From Exilibacterium tricleocarpae (GTDB lineage: Bacteria > Pseudomonadota > Gammaproteobacteria > Pseudomonadales > Cellvibrionaceae), in assembly GCF_007004655.1 (NCBI RefSeq), contig NZ_ML660089.1:62001-126000 (forward strand): a stretch of 64,000 nucleotides of DNA. The letters are read 5' to 3'. Position numbers and translations under genes: made by a program. Below are positions 36,158 through 45,923 of the stretch, piece by piece. Each line of letters starts with the position of its first letter. Position 1 is the stretch's first letter. The notes beneath the pieces were generated by a model. That model was not told where the DNA came from. It worked only from the letters and a program-made list of their open reading frames with translations, and ran no database searches.

Positions 36158-37183
36158 ATGAGTAACCTGTTGAGCAGTTGCCGGCCGGATCGGTTGCCGG
36201 GAGTGATTGTTAAAGTGGCCTTACTGTGCCTGGTGTTATCGGCCTGCTCAGAAGCTCCCCTGCAAACCGACCCGGCTGTTGAATATGCCAATGAGGTCAA
36301 TAGCGGCGGCCCCGTTTTCAAGTCGGGCTTTGCGGAGGTGGGGGCGCAGCGTTTTCACTATGTCGAGGCCGGAGCGGGTCCGCTGATGCTCTTCTATCAC
36401 GGCTTCCCGTCCTACTGGTTTTCTTTTTACCATCAGATGGTGGAATTCAGCCGGGAGTACCGGGTGGTCGCCATCGACGGCCTGGGCGCCAACCTGTCGT
36501 CGAAGCCGGATGACCTGGCGCCTTATGCCATCGAGAACCTGGCCCGCCAGCTCGATGCCGTTGCCCGGCAACTGGCGGGTGATGCGCCGTTTGTATTGGT
36601 GGGACACGATTGGGGCGGCGCACTGGCCTGGGCCTTCGCGCAGCGCTATCCCGAGCGTTTGACACAGGTTATCGGTATTAGCGCACCGCCCTACAATCAG
36701 TTTCTGGAGCTGTTGCGCAGCAACGAGCGACAGCAGAGCACGTCCTCTTATATGTTCGATATGCGCGGCGGCTATCGAAATTTTCTGATGACGCTAAACG
36801 GCGGCTACCTGGTGTGGCGGCGGGGCCTTGCCGGTCTGCGTGAGTCCGGACGCCTGAATGCGCGTGAGGACGCGCTGTTTAAACATGGCCTGGCCAGGCC
36901 GGGCGCGATCGATGCGGGCATCAACTGGTATCGGGCCAATATACCGCGGCCGCAGGAGATCGGGCCGGCCGACTATTGGCCCTCCCGAACGGCGCGGGTG
37001 GAGGTGCCCGGCCTGCTGATCTGGGGGGAGCGAGACACCGCCTTTGTCGATGTGTTTATTGATGAGCTTCCCAACTACGTGACGCAATTGTCGGTTGAGC
37101 GGCTGCCGGACGTCGGCCACTGGCCGACGCTACAAAGCCCGACCGCGGTCAACCAGGCGATGCGGCGATTTTTGCAGCAGTAA
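36158..37183 (+). CDS. alpha/beta hydrolase, epoxide-hydrolase type, probable lipoprotein
   Basis: A 341-residue hydrolase. The N-terminus has a hydrophobic segment ending VALLCLVLSACSEAP, a lipobox with cysteine near residue 30, so it is probably membrane-anchored, unlike the soluble homologue at 19.8 kb. The oxyanion-hole motif is LMLFYHGFPSYWFSFYHQM, the nucleophile elbow is LVGHDWGGALAWAF (aspartate), and the catalytic histidine is in LPDVGHWPTLQSP. GGGGAGG at about 36146-36152 is a good ribosome site for the ATG at 36158. The gene converges with a TetR regulator 41 bases downstream. Confidence 0.9.
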   Translation: MSNLLSSCRPDRLPGVIVKVALLCLVLSACSEAPLQTDPAVEYANEVNSGGPVFKSGFAEVGAQRFHYVEAGAGPLMLFYHGFPSYWFSFYHQMVEFSREYRVVAIDGLGANLSSKPDDLAPYAIENLARQLDAVARQLAGDAPFVLVGHDWGGALAWAFAQRYPERLTQVIGISAPPYNQFLELLRSNERQQSTSSYMFDMRGGYRNFLMTLNGGYLVWRRGLAGLRESGRLNAREDALFKHGLARPGAIDAGINWYRANIPRPQEIGPADYWPSRTARVEVPGLLIWGERDTAFVDVFIDELPNYVTQLSVERLPDVGHWPTLQSPTAVNQAMRRFLQQ

Positions 37184-37224
37184 GAGGCGGTAGGGGGCAG
37201 CAGCGGTAAGTGCCCCCGGACACG

Positions 37225-37872
37225 CTAACTGTGTTTGTGAGGTTGCCGCCGGATCAGTGGCTTGAGGGAGGTCTGGTATTTTTGCCGCAGCCCTTCGATG
37301 CTGCCGATAATCATGGCCACCGTGATATCTTCAATGGTCTGCCGGCTGACATCGTGTCGTGTCAGGTAGTGACCGGCTGCAGCGGGCATGCCGAAAGAGA
37401 TATCCACTGCGGGCATTGCCAACTCCAGGTCGATGGAGAAGTTGTCGCTCAGGATCTGGGCCACATATTTCACTGCGGTTTCGCGGCCGTATTCAGTCGG
37501 ATCGCCGTGGTCGGCCACACTCGGCTCGGCCGCCAGCCGATCCAGGATCAGGCCGCGTTTCTCGATATAGGTCAGATAGGTGTGAGTGATGCGTCGCACC
37601 AGTTGTTCGAAGGTTTCCGCGCTCTCAGCGGCGGCGGTCTGCAGCTCCCGCAGGTGTTTGTACTCCCGCCGCAGCAGCGACTGCAGTAGCTCCTGCATAC
37701 TCGGGTAGTAAGCGTACACCAGCGATTTACTGATATCGGCCGCCCGCCCCAGTCGTTCCATGCTCAGTGCCGATACGCCCTCGGCGGCAATGATCTCCGC
37801 GGCGTGGTCCAGAATCATGGATTTTCGTGCTTCCGGGGAAAGTCGTGTTCTGGTTTTCTGGGGTTTTGCCAT
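37225..37872 (-). CDS. TetR/AcrR-family transcriptional regulator
   Basis: A 215-residue regulator. The DNA-binding domain is near the N-terminus (ILDHAAEIIAAEGVSALSME, then RLGRAADISKSLVYAYYPSM, the recognition helix). The C-terminal domain is helical and unspecific, with a hint of the fatty-acid/steroid-sensing TetR group. The stop faces the alpha/beta hydrolase, and the start faces the AT-rich upstream region of a TonB-dependent receptor at 38.6 kb, so either could be its target. Confidence 0.9.
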   Translation of the reverse strand: MAKPQKTRTRLSPEARKSMILDHAAEIIAAEGVSALSMERLGRAADISKSLVYAYYPSMQELLQSLLRREYKHLRELQTAAAESAETFEQLVRRITHTYLTYIEKRGLILDRLAAEPSVADHGDPTEYGRETAVKYVAQILSDNFSIDLELAMPAVDISFGMPAAAGHYLTRHDVSRQTIEDITVAMIIGSIEGLRQKYQTSLKPLIRRQPHKHS

Positions 37873-38578
37873 AGTGGGGCTGCAGCCGCTCGTTAACGAA
37901 GTACTGATGATGCTGGAGCATGGTAAGTATAGGGCGCGGGGATTGCAAATTGCAGGGTGCCACTATGCCTGCTGTCAATCGCCGGCGGGCCGTGAGGTGG
38001 TTTGGGGATATGGGTGAGAGTGGCGCCTGCCGCCGGTGACAAGGACTTGTTTTCCCGCCAGACCCGGATCCATAATTTATCCTTCTACAAACCCGTTGAT
38101 TTAAAGATGCCGTTCCCTGCCCGATCCTGTGCCGTCCGTGCTCGGTCAACCCAGAGCGATCACCGGCGCAGGCCTGTGTCGGTGGCGGCTAATGTCAAAT
38201 TCTGCTGCTATTTATTGAATGGAAATACATTAAGATTCTGATTTTGGTTGAATTTCTAGCTATTTTTATAAGCTAACTGGACTTTTCGTATATAAAAGCT
38301 GATCCAGGACTTAAATTCTATCTGGAAAGTCTAATAGTGACAGATTTTTTTGGCTTCAAACAGGTTTTTTAGAGGTTTTGATTTTTTCTTTTAAAAATAT
38401 TTTTATTATAAATATCAAATAGTTAAATAATTTTACACAATTCCGTTCGCGTACTGCTTGACTCTCTTCACCAATCCGAATAGTTTTATTGCAAATTAAT
38501 TCAATAAGCTTTTGCGCCTGTCCCGGGATTTGCGGGGCCAGTGCGATGACGCCATAAAAACAGTGATGCAGGAGAGAG
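37873..38578. promoter_or_regulatory. long AT-rich upstream region of a TonB-dependent receptor
   Basis: About 700 bases without a gene. The part from about 38200 to 38500 is much more AT-rich than the rest of the window and contains TATATAAAAGC near 38290 and T-rich runs near 38345-38400. AGGAGAGAG at about 38568-38576 is the ribosome site for the receptor ATG. The contrast in composition suggests a strong promoter or a regulatory or foreign segment. Confidence 0.45.
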
Positions 38579-41050
38579 ATGATGCGAACGTTTAAACGCT
38601 TAGAGCTTTGGTTGGCGATAACTTCCGTGCCCTTCCTGATGGTAGAGGCCGCGGCCCAGGACCAGGTTGCGGTCTCCGGGCTCGAGGAGATTGTGGTCAC
38701 CGCGGAGAAACGCGAGGCGACCGCACAGGACACCGCCATTGCCATCAGCGCGTTCAGTGAGACGATGCTCAACGAACTGGATATCGAAAACGCGCTCGAT
38801 ATCCAGTTCGCCGTGCCCAATACCATGGTGGCTGCCAACGGTAGCTACAATATTCGCGGCGTCGGCAACAATGCGCTTTCTTCCAGTTCGGACCCCGGCA
38901 CCGGCGTCCATGTCAACGGCGTCTACCTGACCCAGAACCCGATCCAGCTCGAGTACTATGACCTCGAGGGTATCGAGGTGCTGCGTGGCCCCCAGGGCAC
39001 CCTGTATGGGCGCAACACCACCGCCGGTGTGGTCAATGTCAAGACCCGGCGCCCCGACGATGAGTTCGCCGTCGATCTGAGCACCGAAATCGGCAGCTTC
39101 AACAGTATTCGCACGACGGGTGCGGTCAACCTGCCACTGACCGACACCATCAAGCAACGCTTTGCGTTTAACACCTTCAACCGCGACGGTTACACCGAAA
39201 ACCGGTTTGACAACAAAGATATCGACGGGCGCGACCAGTTTTCCCTGAGAAGCTCAACCACGTTCACACTCAGTGAGAATACCGAGGTGTTTTTGTTTGG
39301 GGAGTACCTGAAAGAAGACAGCGATCGCACCCGCTCCGTGGGGGTGCGCTGCAAGGCCGATGCTGAGCTTGGCTGCAGCGATACCGAGACCGGCTTTGAG
39401 TACCCCAATTCGAGTTTTACCAACGGCAGCCTGGTCAATACCACCCGGTTTATTTTCTCCAGGTTGGGTGCGGCGCTGGGTGTACCGCCGGACCAAATCC
39501 CGGCGTTTGTGGCCGCCAATGTGCCGTCCACCCGGCCCAATCATTACAACACCAATCCCGATGGTTCGCCCCGTGCAATTTCGACAGACCCGCGCACGGT
39601 CGATCTGGACTACCGGCCGCATTTCGACCTGGAGGACCTGCTGGTGTCGCTGGAGGTCAACCACAGCTTCGGCGACTACACGTTTACTTCGGTCACCGCC
39701 TTTCACGACCGCGACCGGGACCTGCGTGAGGACTTCGATAACGGCAGCAGTAGTCTCGCCTTCAGCACACCGGTCTCCTACCAACTCGACGCCGAGACCT
39801 TCCTGACCGACACCACGGCTTATCGCAGTTCCAACGAAAACCGCGAGTCGAGCGAACAGATCAGCCAGGAGTTGCGCCTGGCGTCATACTTCTCCGGCGA
39901 TTTTAACTATACCCTGGGCGTGTTCTGGATGGACTTCGAACAGTCGGCCCGCTCCACTTTTTACTTTCCCGAGCTGTCTTTTCTCGGCCAGTTTCTCGAT
40001 CTCCCCGCTCAGAATCACACTTTCGACTTTTTCACGCCCAACTTCGAGACCAAGACCTGGGCGGTTTTTTCCGAAGGGTATTGGGACCTCAGTGAGCGGT
40101 TGAAGCTAACCGCGGGGGTGCGCTACACCGAGGAGGAGAAAAGCATCAGAACCAAGCAGGAATCGGCATTCGATTTTGCCGACCCCACCTATGATCCCGA
40201 TGCCGCCTTTGTCGAAGACGGCGGCGAGTGGGAGGAGTTCACCGGTAAACTGGGTATCAACTACCAGGCGGACGTGGCGTTTACCGATGCGTCCATGTTC
40301 TACGCAACCTTGTCCAGGGGTTACAAGGGCGGCGGTATCAATCCGGGCGCTGTCGCCTCGGCCGCACCCGAGACGTTTGATCCGGAGTATATCAACGCGC
40401 TGGAGTTAGGCAGCAAAAATACGCTGCTCGATCGCCGCTTGCAGCTCAATGCGACGCTGTTCTTCTATCAGTACGACGGCCTGCAGGTGGGTGGCGTGCT
40501 GGCCAACAGCGATGTGTTCAATACCAATGTCGATGCCGAAGTGCAGGGTGCGGAGTTCGAGTTGGTGGCGGCGCCGCTCGATGGCCTGCGGATTAACTTG
40601 AATCTGGCACTGTTGGATACGGAGGTTACGGAGAGATTCGAGACCGCGCCCGACGTAACCACCGCCAGCCCCGATCCGGTTGATATCAGGGGTAATGAGT
40701 TGCCATTCGCGCCGGAGAGGTCCCTGCAGTTGGGTGTGCAGTACAGCCACTCGCTGGGGCGAAACTGGGACATTACCTACCGCGCGCAGAGCTACTGGCA
40801 GGACGAGTTTTGGGCGCGCCTGTACAACACCCCCAATGATCGGCTCGACAGCTGGAGTCAAACGGATTTGACGGTGTCGCTGAGCCAGACCTCCGGTACC
40901 TGGGGCGTGGAGGCCTTCGTTAAAAATATCGAAGACGACGCCTCGCTGGCAGGGCTTTCGGCAGAAGGGGCGCTGATCGGGCGCTACCGCAAGCCCAACG
41001 TATTGGAGCCGCGCACCTATGGCGTGCGGGTGAGCTACAGTTACTTCTGA
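38579..41050 (+). CDS. TonB-dependent outer-membrane receptor
   Basis: An 823-residue outer-membrane importer. The signal peptide is LAITSVPFLMVEAAAQ, the TonB box region is LEEIVVTAEKREATAQDTAI, and the plug contains IEVLRGPQGTLYGRNTTAG. The barrel ends in VRVSYSYF, with the usual terminal phenylalanine. A ribosome site AGGAGAGAG precedes the two adjacent ATGs. It is a single gene, preceded by a long AT-rich region and followed by a hairpin terminator at 41062. No STN domain is present. The paralogue at 21.1 kb shows the same plug style, GPQGTLFGKN. Confidence 0.94.
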   Translation: MMRTFKRLELWLAITSVPFLMVEAAAQDQVAVSGLEEIVVTAEKREATAQDTAIAISAFSETMLNELDIENALDIQFAVPNTMVAANGSYNIRGVGNNALSSSSDPGTGVHVNGVYLTQNPIQLEYYDLEGIEVLRGPQGTLYGRNTTAGVVNVKTRRPDDEFAVDLSTEIGSFNSIRTTGAVNLPLTDTIKQRFAFNTFNRDGYTENRFDNKDIDGRDQFSLRSSTTFTLSENTEVFLFGEYLKEDSDRTRSVGVRCKADAELGCSDTETGFEYPNSSFTNGSLVNTTRFIFSRLGAALGVPPDQIPAFVAANVPSTRPNHYNTNPDGSPRAISTDPRTVDLDYRPHFDLEDLLVSLEVNHSFGDYTFTSVTAFHDRDRDLREDFDNGSSSLAFSTPVSYQLDAETFLTDTTAYRSSNENRESSEQISQELRLASYFSGDFNYTLGVFWMDFEQSARSTFYFPELSFLGQFLDLPAQNHTFDFFTPNFETKTWAVFSEGYWDLSERLKLTAGVRYTEEEKSIRTKQESAFDFADPTYDPDAAFVEDGGEWEEFTGKLGINYQADVAFTDASMFYATLSRGYKGGGINPGAVASAAPETFDPEYINALELGSKNTLLDRRLQLNATLFFYQYDGLQVGGVLANSDVFNTNVDAEVQGAEFELVAAPLDGLRINLNLALLDTEVTERFETAPDVTTASPDPVDIRGNELPFAPERSLQLGVQYSHSLGRNWDITYRAQSYWQDEFWARLYNTPNDRLDSWSQTDLTVSLSQTSGTWGVEAFVKNIEDDASLAGLSAEGALIGRYRKPNVLEPRTYGVRVSYSYF

Positions 41051-41061
41051 TCGAGGTGGCG

Positions 41062-41099
41062 CCCGGCGGTGAGCGGTTTACTGCGCAGCGCCGGGTTTT
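41062..41099 (+). terminator. intrinsic terminator after the fourth receptor gene
   Basis: CCCGGCG (41062-41068) pairs with CGCCGGG (41089-41095) around a 20-base loop and is followed by TTTT (41096-41099). It starts 11 bases after the receptor stop codon. Confidence 0.55.
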
Positions 41100-41218
41100 G
41101 ATAAGCGCCTTGCCAGCAAGACCTGATTCGCCCCGTTCGCCGGCAGTTGTTTTATCGCTGGGGGTTGCGGGCACTTTTGCGGGTAGTGGTGCGATTAATT
41201 TTGGGCCACAGGGGACGT

Positions 41219-43081
41219 TTACAGCCCGAACACCAACAGTACATTGCCGGGTATCTCTCTGAATTTATCGTAGCCGGAATTGATCAGCAGCATGCCGTTG
41301 GCGACCACGGCACCATCTGAATCTATCGAACCCCCTTTTGCCTTGACACCATTGACGGTGGTAAAGGCGCGATGGGTCTCATAGGTCCAAAGGGGCGTGC
41401 CGTCAGTGGTGGAATAGGCGTGCAGTGTACCGTCGAGACCGCCGGCGAATACCAGTCCCGGCGTCAAAGTAACGGCCGCCGACAGCGCCGGGAAGCAGCG
41501 GTAGTGGCGCTCGGCACAGGTAGGTGGCTCAAACCGGCTCCACAGCGGTGCCCCGGACCGCACGTCGAAAGCGTGGAGCCCCGGGCGCGCTGCACCGACA
41601 GTCTGGTGGTGGCCGGGGGTATCGGCGATGGGCACATAAAGTGTGTCGCCATCGGTTGTCATGCCCCAGTGAATACCGCCGTTGTAACCGCCCATACCGG
41701 CCCGCTGTTGCCACAGGGTTCGACCCCTGGCGTCGGGGTCCATGGCGTAAACCATACCGGATTTCTGGCCGGCCAGTATGATGTCTTTGCCGGTGGCGAG
41801 GGTAGTTAAAATCGGTGGCGCGCCGAAATCGAAGTCGGGCCCGTCCTCTTCCGGACAGTTGATTCGGGTCCTGACACAGGAGCCATTCCAGGCATCGTTG
41901 GCAATCGTCTGGTTTACCCAGCGCACGCCCCCTGTGTCGATATCGATGGCGATGATGGCGTCGCTCTTGTCGTTGGCGGGGGAGGAATAGTTTTCCCCGG
42001 TGCCGACGTAGAGTAAACCGCGCTTGCGGTCGACAGTGGGGGTCGACCAGATGGGGGCGCCCGAGGGACCCCACATCTGCACACCGTCACTGTTTTTGCG
42101 CCGTTTTTCCGGTTCGGGCACTGTATACATCCGCCACAGGACCTTGCCTTGGCGGGTGTCCAGTGCGGTGACGCCGCCGCGAAACGTACAACACTCATAG
42201 GCCGGATTGGCGGCGTTGATCACTTCGGTGGAAGACAGCGGCACGAACAGACGATCGCCGTGCAGGGCCACCGAGCCGGTGATGGTCGCTACCGGGTGCT
42301 CGCTCACACTTTGCTTCCACAGCAGTTTGCCGGTGGCGGCGTCGAGGCTGTAAACGTTGGCATTAAAGTCGCCGAAGAACAAGCGCTGTGGTTTGCCGGC
42401 CGGGTCCACATCGAGCGTGATGGCATTGCGCACTTCAGCTTCGGCCTTGAACGTCCACCACAGGCAGCCGGTCTCCAGGCCGAGCGCGTAAATCGTGCCG
42501 TCCTGGCTGCCGGTAAACAGGGCTTCGCGGGTGACTGCCGGTTGCGATCTGGCCCTGACGGCGCCCGGGAAACCGAATGCCCATTTCAGTTGCAGGCGTT
42601 TGACATTGCCGGCGGAGAGGCCGGAGACGGCAGCGGGTTGAAATCGCGCGTTGCTGAGACTGTTGCCCCAGCGGTTCCATAGCGGTGGGCCGGTCAATTG
42701 TAATTGACCCGCGCAGCGGGCGTGGGTCTGTTGGGCCGGGCCGACGGCCGGGGCGGGCGCAAGCCACGCGGCTATCGCTTGTTTATCTGCCCCGCTCAGG
42801 CCGGTGGCCATTTCCCGCATCACGCCGGTGGTCATGGCGGCGAGGACTTTTTCGCTGCCCAGCATGCCCATGGCGTCAACGGTGGGCGCTTCCCCCGCGC
42901 CACTCAGGTGACAGCTTGCGCACCGGTTTTCAAACAGTTGCTGTCCGGACAATTGGAGTTCAACTGTTTTTTGTTCAAGCGACTGAACGACGCTGCCGGC
43001 CGCGGCCTGGGCGGCACTGAGGAGGCCGATGGCGGCGCTGCAGAGGCCGCGTCGCAGTGGTAGCGGAAACTTGGCAAACAT
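41219..43081 (-). CDS. PQQ-type beta-propeller protein with N-terminal cytochrome c domain
   Basis: A 620-residue periplasmic protein. After a signal peptide (GLCSAAIGLLSAAQAAAG) comes a c-type cytochrome domain with FENRCASCHLSGAGEAP (haem-binding CxxCH) and a methionine-containing loop MLGSEKVLAAMTTGVMREM. The rest is a beta-propeller of the quinoprotein alcohol dehydrogenase type, with repeats such as IYALGLETGCLWWTFK and GLLYVGTGENYSSPAN. A vicinal cysteine pair occurs in YECCTFRGGV. The haem-first layout resembles polyvinyl-alcohol dehydrogenase-like quinohaemoproteins, so it would oxidise an alcohol and pass electrons to its haem; the substrate is inference. It converges with the receptor gene. 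Confidence 0.85.
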   Translation of the reverse strand: MFAKFPLPLRRGLCSAAIGLLSAAQAAAGSVVQSLEQKTVELQLSGQQLFENRCASCHLSGAGEAPTVDAMGMLGSEKVLAAMTTGVMREMATGLSGADKQAIAAWLAPAPAVGPAQQTHARCAGQLQLTGPPLWNRWGNSLSNARFQPAAVSGLSAGNVKRLQLKWAFGFPGAVRARSQPAVTREALFTGSQDGTIYALGLETGCLWWTFKAEAEVRNAITLDVDPAGKPQRLFFGDFNANVYSLDAATGKLLWKQSVSEHPVATITGSVALHGDRLFVPLSSTEVINAANPAYECCTFRGGVTALDTRQGKVLWRMYTVPEPEKRRKNSDGVQMWGPSGAPIWSTPTVDRKRGLLYVGTGENYSSPANDKSDAIIAIDIDTGGVRWVNQTIANDAWNGSCVRTRINCPEEDGPDFDFGAPPILTTLATGKDIILAGQKSGMVYAMDPDARGRTLWQQRAGMGGYNGGIHWGMTTDGDTLYVPIADTPGHHQTVGAARPGLHAFDVRSGAPLWSRFEPPTCAERHYRCFPALSAAVTLTPGLVFAGGLDGTLHAYSTTDGTPLWTYETHRAFTTVNGVKAKGGSIDSDGAVVANGMLLINSGYDKFREIPGNVLLVFGL

Positions 43082-43163
43082 AGCGGCTCTTCATCTCTAT
43101 TGACGAAAAGTATAATAGAGCTGGTGTGGCCTAATTACAAGCGTGCGCGGGCGTCCCGGGAGG

Positions 43164-44933
43164 CTAGGATGCCTGTTCCCGAAACTGTAATTGCGCCAGC
43201 CGGCGGTAGAGGTCGCAGGTGGCCAGGAGGGTATTGTGATCACCGAGGGAAACCAGGCGGCCGCGCTCCAGGACCGCGATACGGTCGGCGTGAAGAATGG
43301 TCGAGAGACGGTGGGCGATAATGATTGTGGTGCGGTTGCGCATCAATTCCTCGAGTGCCTGCTGCACGTGAAATTCGCTTTCCGCATCCAGCGCGCTGGT
43401 GGCTTCGTCCAGCAGCAGGATTTGGGGGTCTTTGAGAATTGCCCGGGCGATGGCGATACGCTGGCGCTGGCCGCCGGACAACCGCACCCCCTGTTCGCCC
43501 AGGTTGCTGTGGTAGCCTTCGGGCAGCTTTTCTATAAATTCATGGGCGTGGGCGGCGCGGGCGGCGGCGATGACCTGGGCGTCGGAGGCGTCCGGTTTAC
43601 CGTAGCGGATATTGTGGCTGACATCCCCGGTAAACAGGGCCGGCTGCTGCGGCACCAGCGCCATCTGCCGGCGCAGTTGCTGCGGGTCCAGCAGCCGAAT
43701 ATCGGTGCCGCCGAGGGTAATCTCGCCTTCCTGCGGATCGTAAAACCGCTGTAACAACTCGAATACCGTTGACTTACCGGCCCCTGAGGGGCCCACCAAA
43801 GCCAGGCTTTTGCCCGGTTCCACCGCAAGGGTGAGGTTTTCCAGCGCCGGCTGCCCGGGCCGGGAGGGGTAGTGAAACCGCACATCCCTGAAGTGCACAG
43901 CGGCAGTTAGTGTCTGTTCGCCGGCGACTTGCAGCTCCGGTGCCTTGATCAGGCTTTCGACCTGCAGCAGCTCCAGCAGCCGCTCGGTGGCGCCGGCCGC
44001 CCGCTGCAGTTCGCCGTAGACTTCGGCAATGGTTGCCACACCGCTGGCCATGATGATGGCGTAGAACACAAAAGCGCCCAGTTCGCCACCGCTCATTCGC
44101 CCGGCGAGCACGTCGTTGCCGCCCACCCACAACATGCCGGCGATAGCCCCGAATACCATCAGAATCACCGCCACGATCAACACCGCCCGCTGTTGTACCC
44201 GCTTGCGGGCCACCTCGAAGGCTCGTTCCACCTCGGTGGCAAAGGCCCGCTTTTCATCGCTCTCGCGGGTGTAACTCTGCACGGTTTTGATATGTTGAAT
44301 CGCCTCGCCGGCGTAGCTGCCCACCTCGGCGATGGTGTCCTGGCTGCGCCGCGCCAGGTTTCTGACCCGGCGCCCGAACAACAGTATCGGCATCAGCACC
44401 AGCGGCACGCAGGCGAGCACCATGAGACTGAGTTTCAAGTTGGTCACCAGCAGCATCACCAGGGCGCCGGTGAAGGTCAGCAGGCTGCGCAGGGCCATGG
44501 AAAACGACGAGCCGATAATGGTTTGCAGCAGCGTGGTGTCGGTGGTCAGGCGCGACATGATTTCGCCGCTGCGGTTGGTCTCGAAAAAACTCGGGTGCAG
44601 GCCGATCACCCGGTCGAAAACCGTCTTGCGGATATCGGCGCTGACGCGCTCGCCGAGCCAGGAGACCAGGTAAAAACGAATGAATGTCCCTATCGCAATC
44701 AATACTGTCAGTCCCACGATAAAGGCGACGGCGCTGTTGAGCTCCGTCGCTGAACCGGCGGCGAAGCCCCGGTCGATCAGTATGCGCACGCCCTGGCCGA
44801 TGGCCAGCGTCACCCCGGCGGTAAATATCAGGGCGGCCGCGGCCGCGGCCAATGTGCCTTTGTAGGGTGTCAGAAATTGGGCGAGCTGAAGTAAAACCGA
44901 CAGGTCGCGTTTTGATGTTGTGGTCTCGGACAT
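43164..44933 (-). CDS. ABC exporter, fused permease and ATPase (MsbA-like)
   Basis: A half-transporter of about 589 residues, acting as a homodimer in the inner membrane. Six membrane helices occupy about residues 20-310 (for example TLAAAAAALIFTAGVTLAIG). The nucleotide-binding domain has Walker A LVGPSGAGKSTVFELLQRFY, the ABC signature VRLSGGQRQRIAIARAI, Walker B ILLLDEATSALDAES and the switch histidine in IIIAHRLSTI. The frame is open from an ATG at 44987; the start at 44933 (MSETTTSKRDLS) is chosen as closer to the family. Substrate could be lipid or a small hydrophobic compound. It lies 82 bases downstream of the PQQ-type gene's start. Confidence 0.92.
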   Translation of the reverse strand: MSETTTSKRDLSVLLQLAQFLTPYKGTLAAAAAALIFTAGVTLAIGQGVRILIDRGFAAGSATELNSAVAFIVGLTVLIAIGTFIRFYLVSWLGERVSADIRKTVFDRVIGLHPSFFETNRSGEIMSRLTTDTTLLQTIIGSSFSMALRSLLTFTGALVMLLVTNLKLSLMVLACVPLVLMPILLFGRRVRNLARRSQDTIAEVGSYAGEAIQHIKTVQSYTRESDEKRAFATEVERAFEVARKRVQQRAVLIVAVILMVFGAIAGMLWVGGNDVLAGRMSGGELGAFVFYAIIMASGVATIAEVYGELQRAAGATERLLELLQVESLIKAPELQVAGEQTLTAAVHFRDVRFHYPSRPGQPALENLTLAVEPGKSLALVGPSGAGKSTVFELLQRFYDPQEGEITLGGTDIRLLDPQQLRRQMALVPQQPALFTGDVSHNIRYGKPDASDAQVIAAARAAHAHEFIEKLPEGYHSNLGEQGVRLSGGQRQRIAIARAILKDPQILLLDEATSALDAESEFHVQQALEELMRNRTTIIIAHRLSTILHADRIAVLERGRLVSLGDHNTLLATCDLYRRLAQLQFREQAS

Positions 44934-45111
44934 AGACTTCGATGCTGCGGGTCGGGCAGATACACTGAATTCACGTCGGTGAATCATAACCCAATGGGTG
45001 CGCCTGTGCGTGTAAGGAAGCGTAAGGTGGCGCTGGCCCGCGGTTGCCTTTCAAGCTTAAAATAGCGGCTCGGTGCAAATGGTGCTTGCTTCAGGCGGCC
45101 TACTCTTGATA

Positions 45112-45157
45112 CTTAAGCAAAAGCGTGCCAAGTGACCGGTCTGGCTCCGGCTGGGGC
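45112..45157. repeat. partial copy of the palindromic repeat family
   Basis: About 46 bases beginning CTTAAGCAAAAGCGTGCC that align with the reverse complement of 15863-15906, including the GACCGG core and GGCTGGGGC. The inverted partner is missing, so this is a fragment. It lies between the divergent ABC exporter and DUF2058 genes. Confidence 0.7.
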
Positions 45158-45205
45158 ACAAATGATAGGGCGTACAGAAGGTAGAGAAATAGGCGGGAGG
45201 TGAAG

Positions 45206-45745
45206 GTGAGTTCACTACAGGATCAATTACTGAAAGCGGGCCTGGTGGATAAAAAGAAAGCGGCCAAGGTCAGCAAGGACAAACGTAAAAGCGAAAAACT
45301 GCAGCGCAAGACCAAGCAGGTGCAGGTGGACGCCAGCAAGGTCCGGGCGCAACAGGTCAGAGCGGAGAAGGCGGAAAAAGACCGCCAGCTAAACCAGCAG
45401 AGACAGCTTGAGGCCGAGCAAAAAGCCGTCGCGGCGCAAATCCGCCAGTTGATAACCATGAACCGGATTGCGCGCGATGGCGCCGACAGCGATTACAACT
45501 TTACCGACGGCAAGACCATCAAGACCCTGCGGGTGTCGGACCTGATGGCGCGACAACTTGCCCACGGCTACCTGGCAATTGTCAAACTCGACGACAATTA
45601 TGCAGTGGTGCCGGCGGCGGTGGCCGAGAAAATCGATCAGCGTGACGCCTCGTACATCGTTTTGCGCAATCAACGCGAAGCGACACCCGAGGACGAGAAT
45701 GACCCCTACGCAGACTACAAAATTCCCGACGACCTGATGTGGTGA
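45206..45745 (+). CDS. DUF2058 domain protein
   Basis: A 179-residue protein of the YaiL/DUF2058 family, probably a cytoplasmic nucleic-acid-associated protein of unknown role. The N-terminal half is a long basic coiled coil rich in lysine, arginine and glutamine (LVDKKKAAKVSKDKRKSEKL), and the C-terminal half carries the family core YNFTDGKTIKTLRVSDLMAR and VVPAAVAEKIDQRDASYIV. The GTG at 45206 is chosen because GGGAGG lies about seven bases before it; a GTG two codons earlier is in frame. It ends PDDLMW and converges with an AraC regulator. Confidence 0.88.
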   Translation: MSSLQDQLLKAGLVDKKKAAKVSKDKRKSEKLQRKTKQVQVDASKVRAQQVRAEKAEKDRQLNQQRQLEAEQKAVAAQIRQLITMNRIARDGADSDYNFTDGKTIKTLRVSDLMARQLAHGYLAIVKLDDNYAVVPAAVAEKIDQRDASYIVLRNQREATPEDENDPYADYKIPDDLMW

Positions 45746-45923
45746 CCGGCGGCCCGGTGTCCCGGCAGGTAGCCAACGATGCCGTCAATAGTCCGGTACC
45801 CTCCGGTACACGACCAAACCGACACGGTGAGCAACCTGCAGACGCCGCGGGCGGGTCCATCGACGGCGGGTCAGGGCCGGTTGCTGATCAGACCGACTGC
45901 CCAGGTGTTGCGGGGCCAACTGA

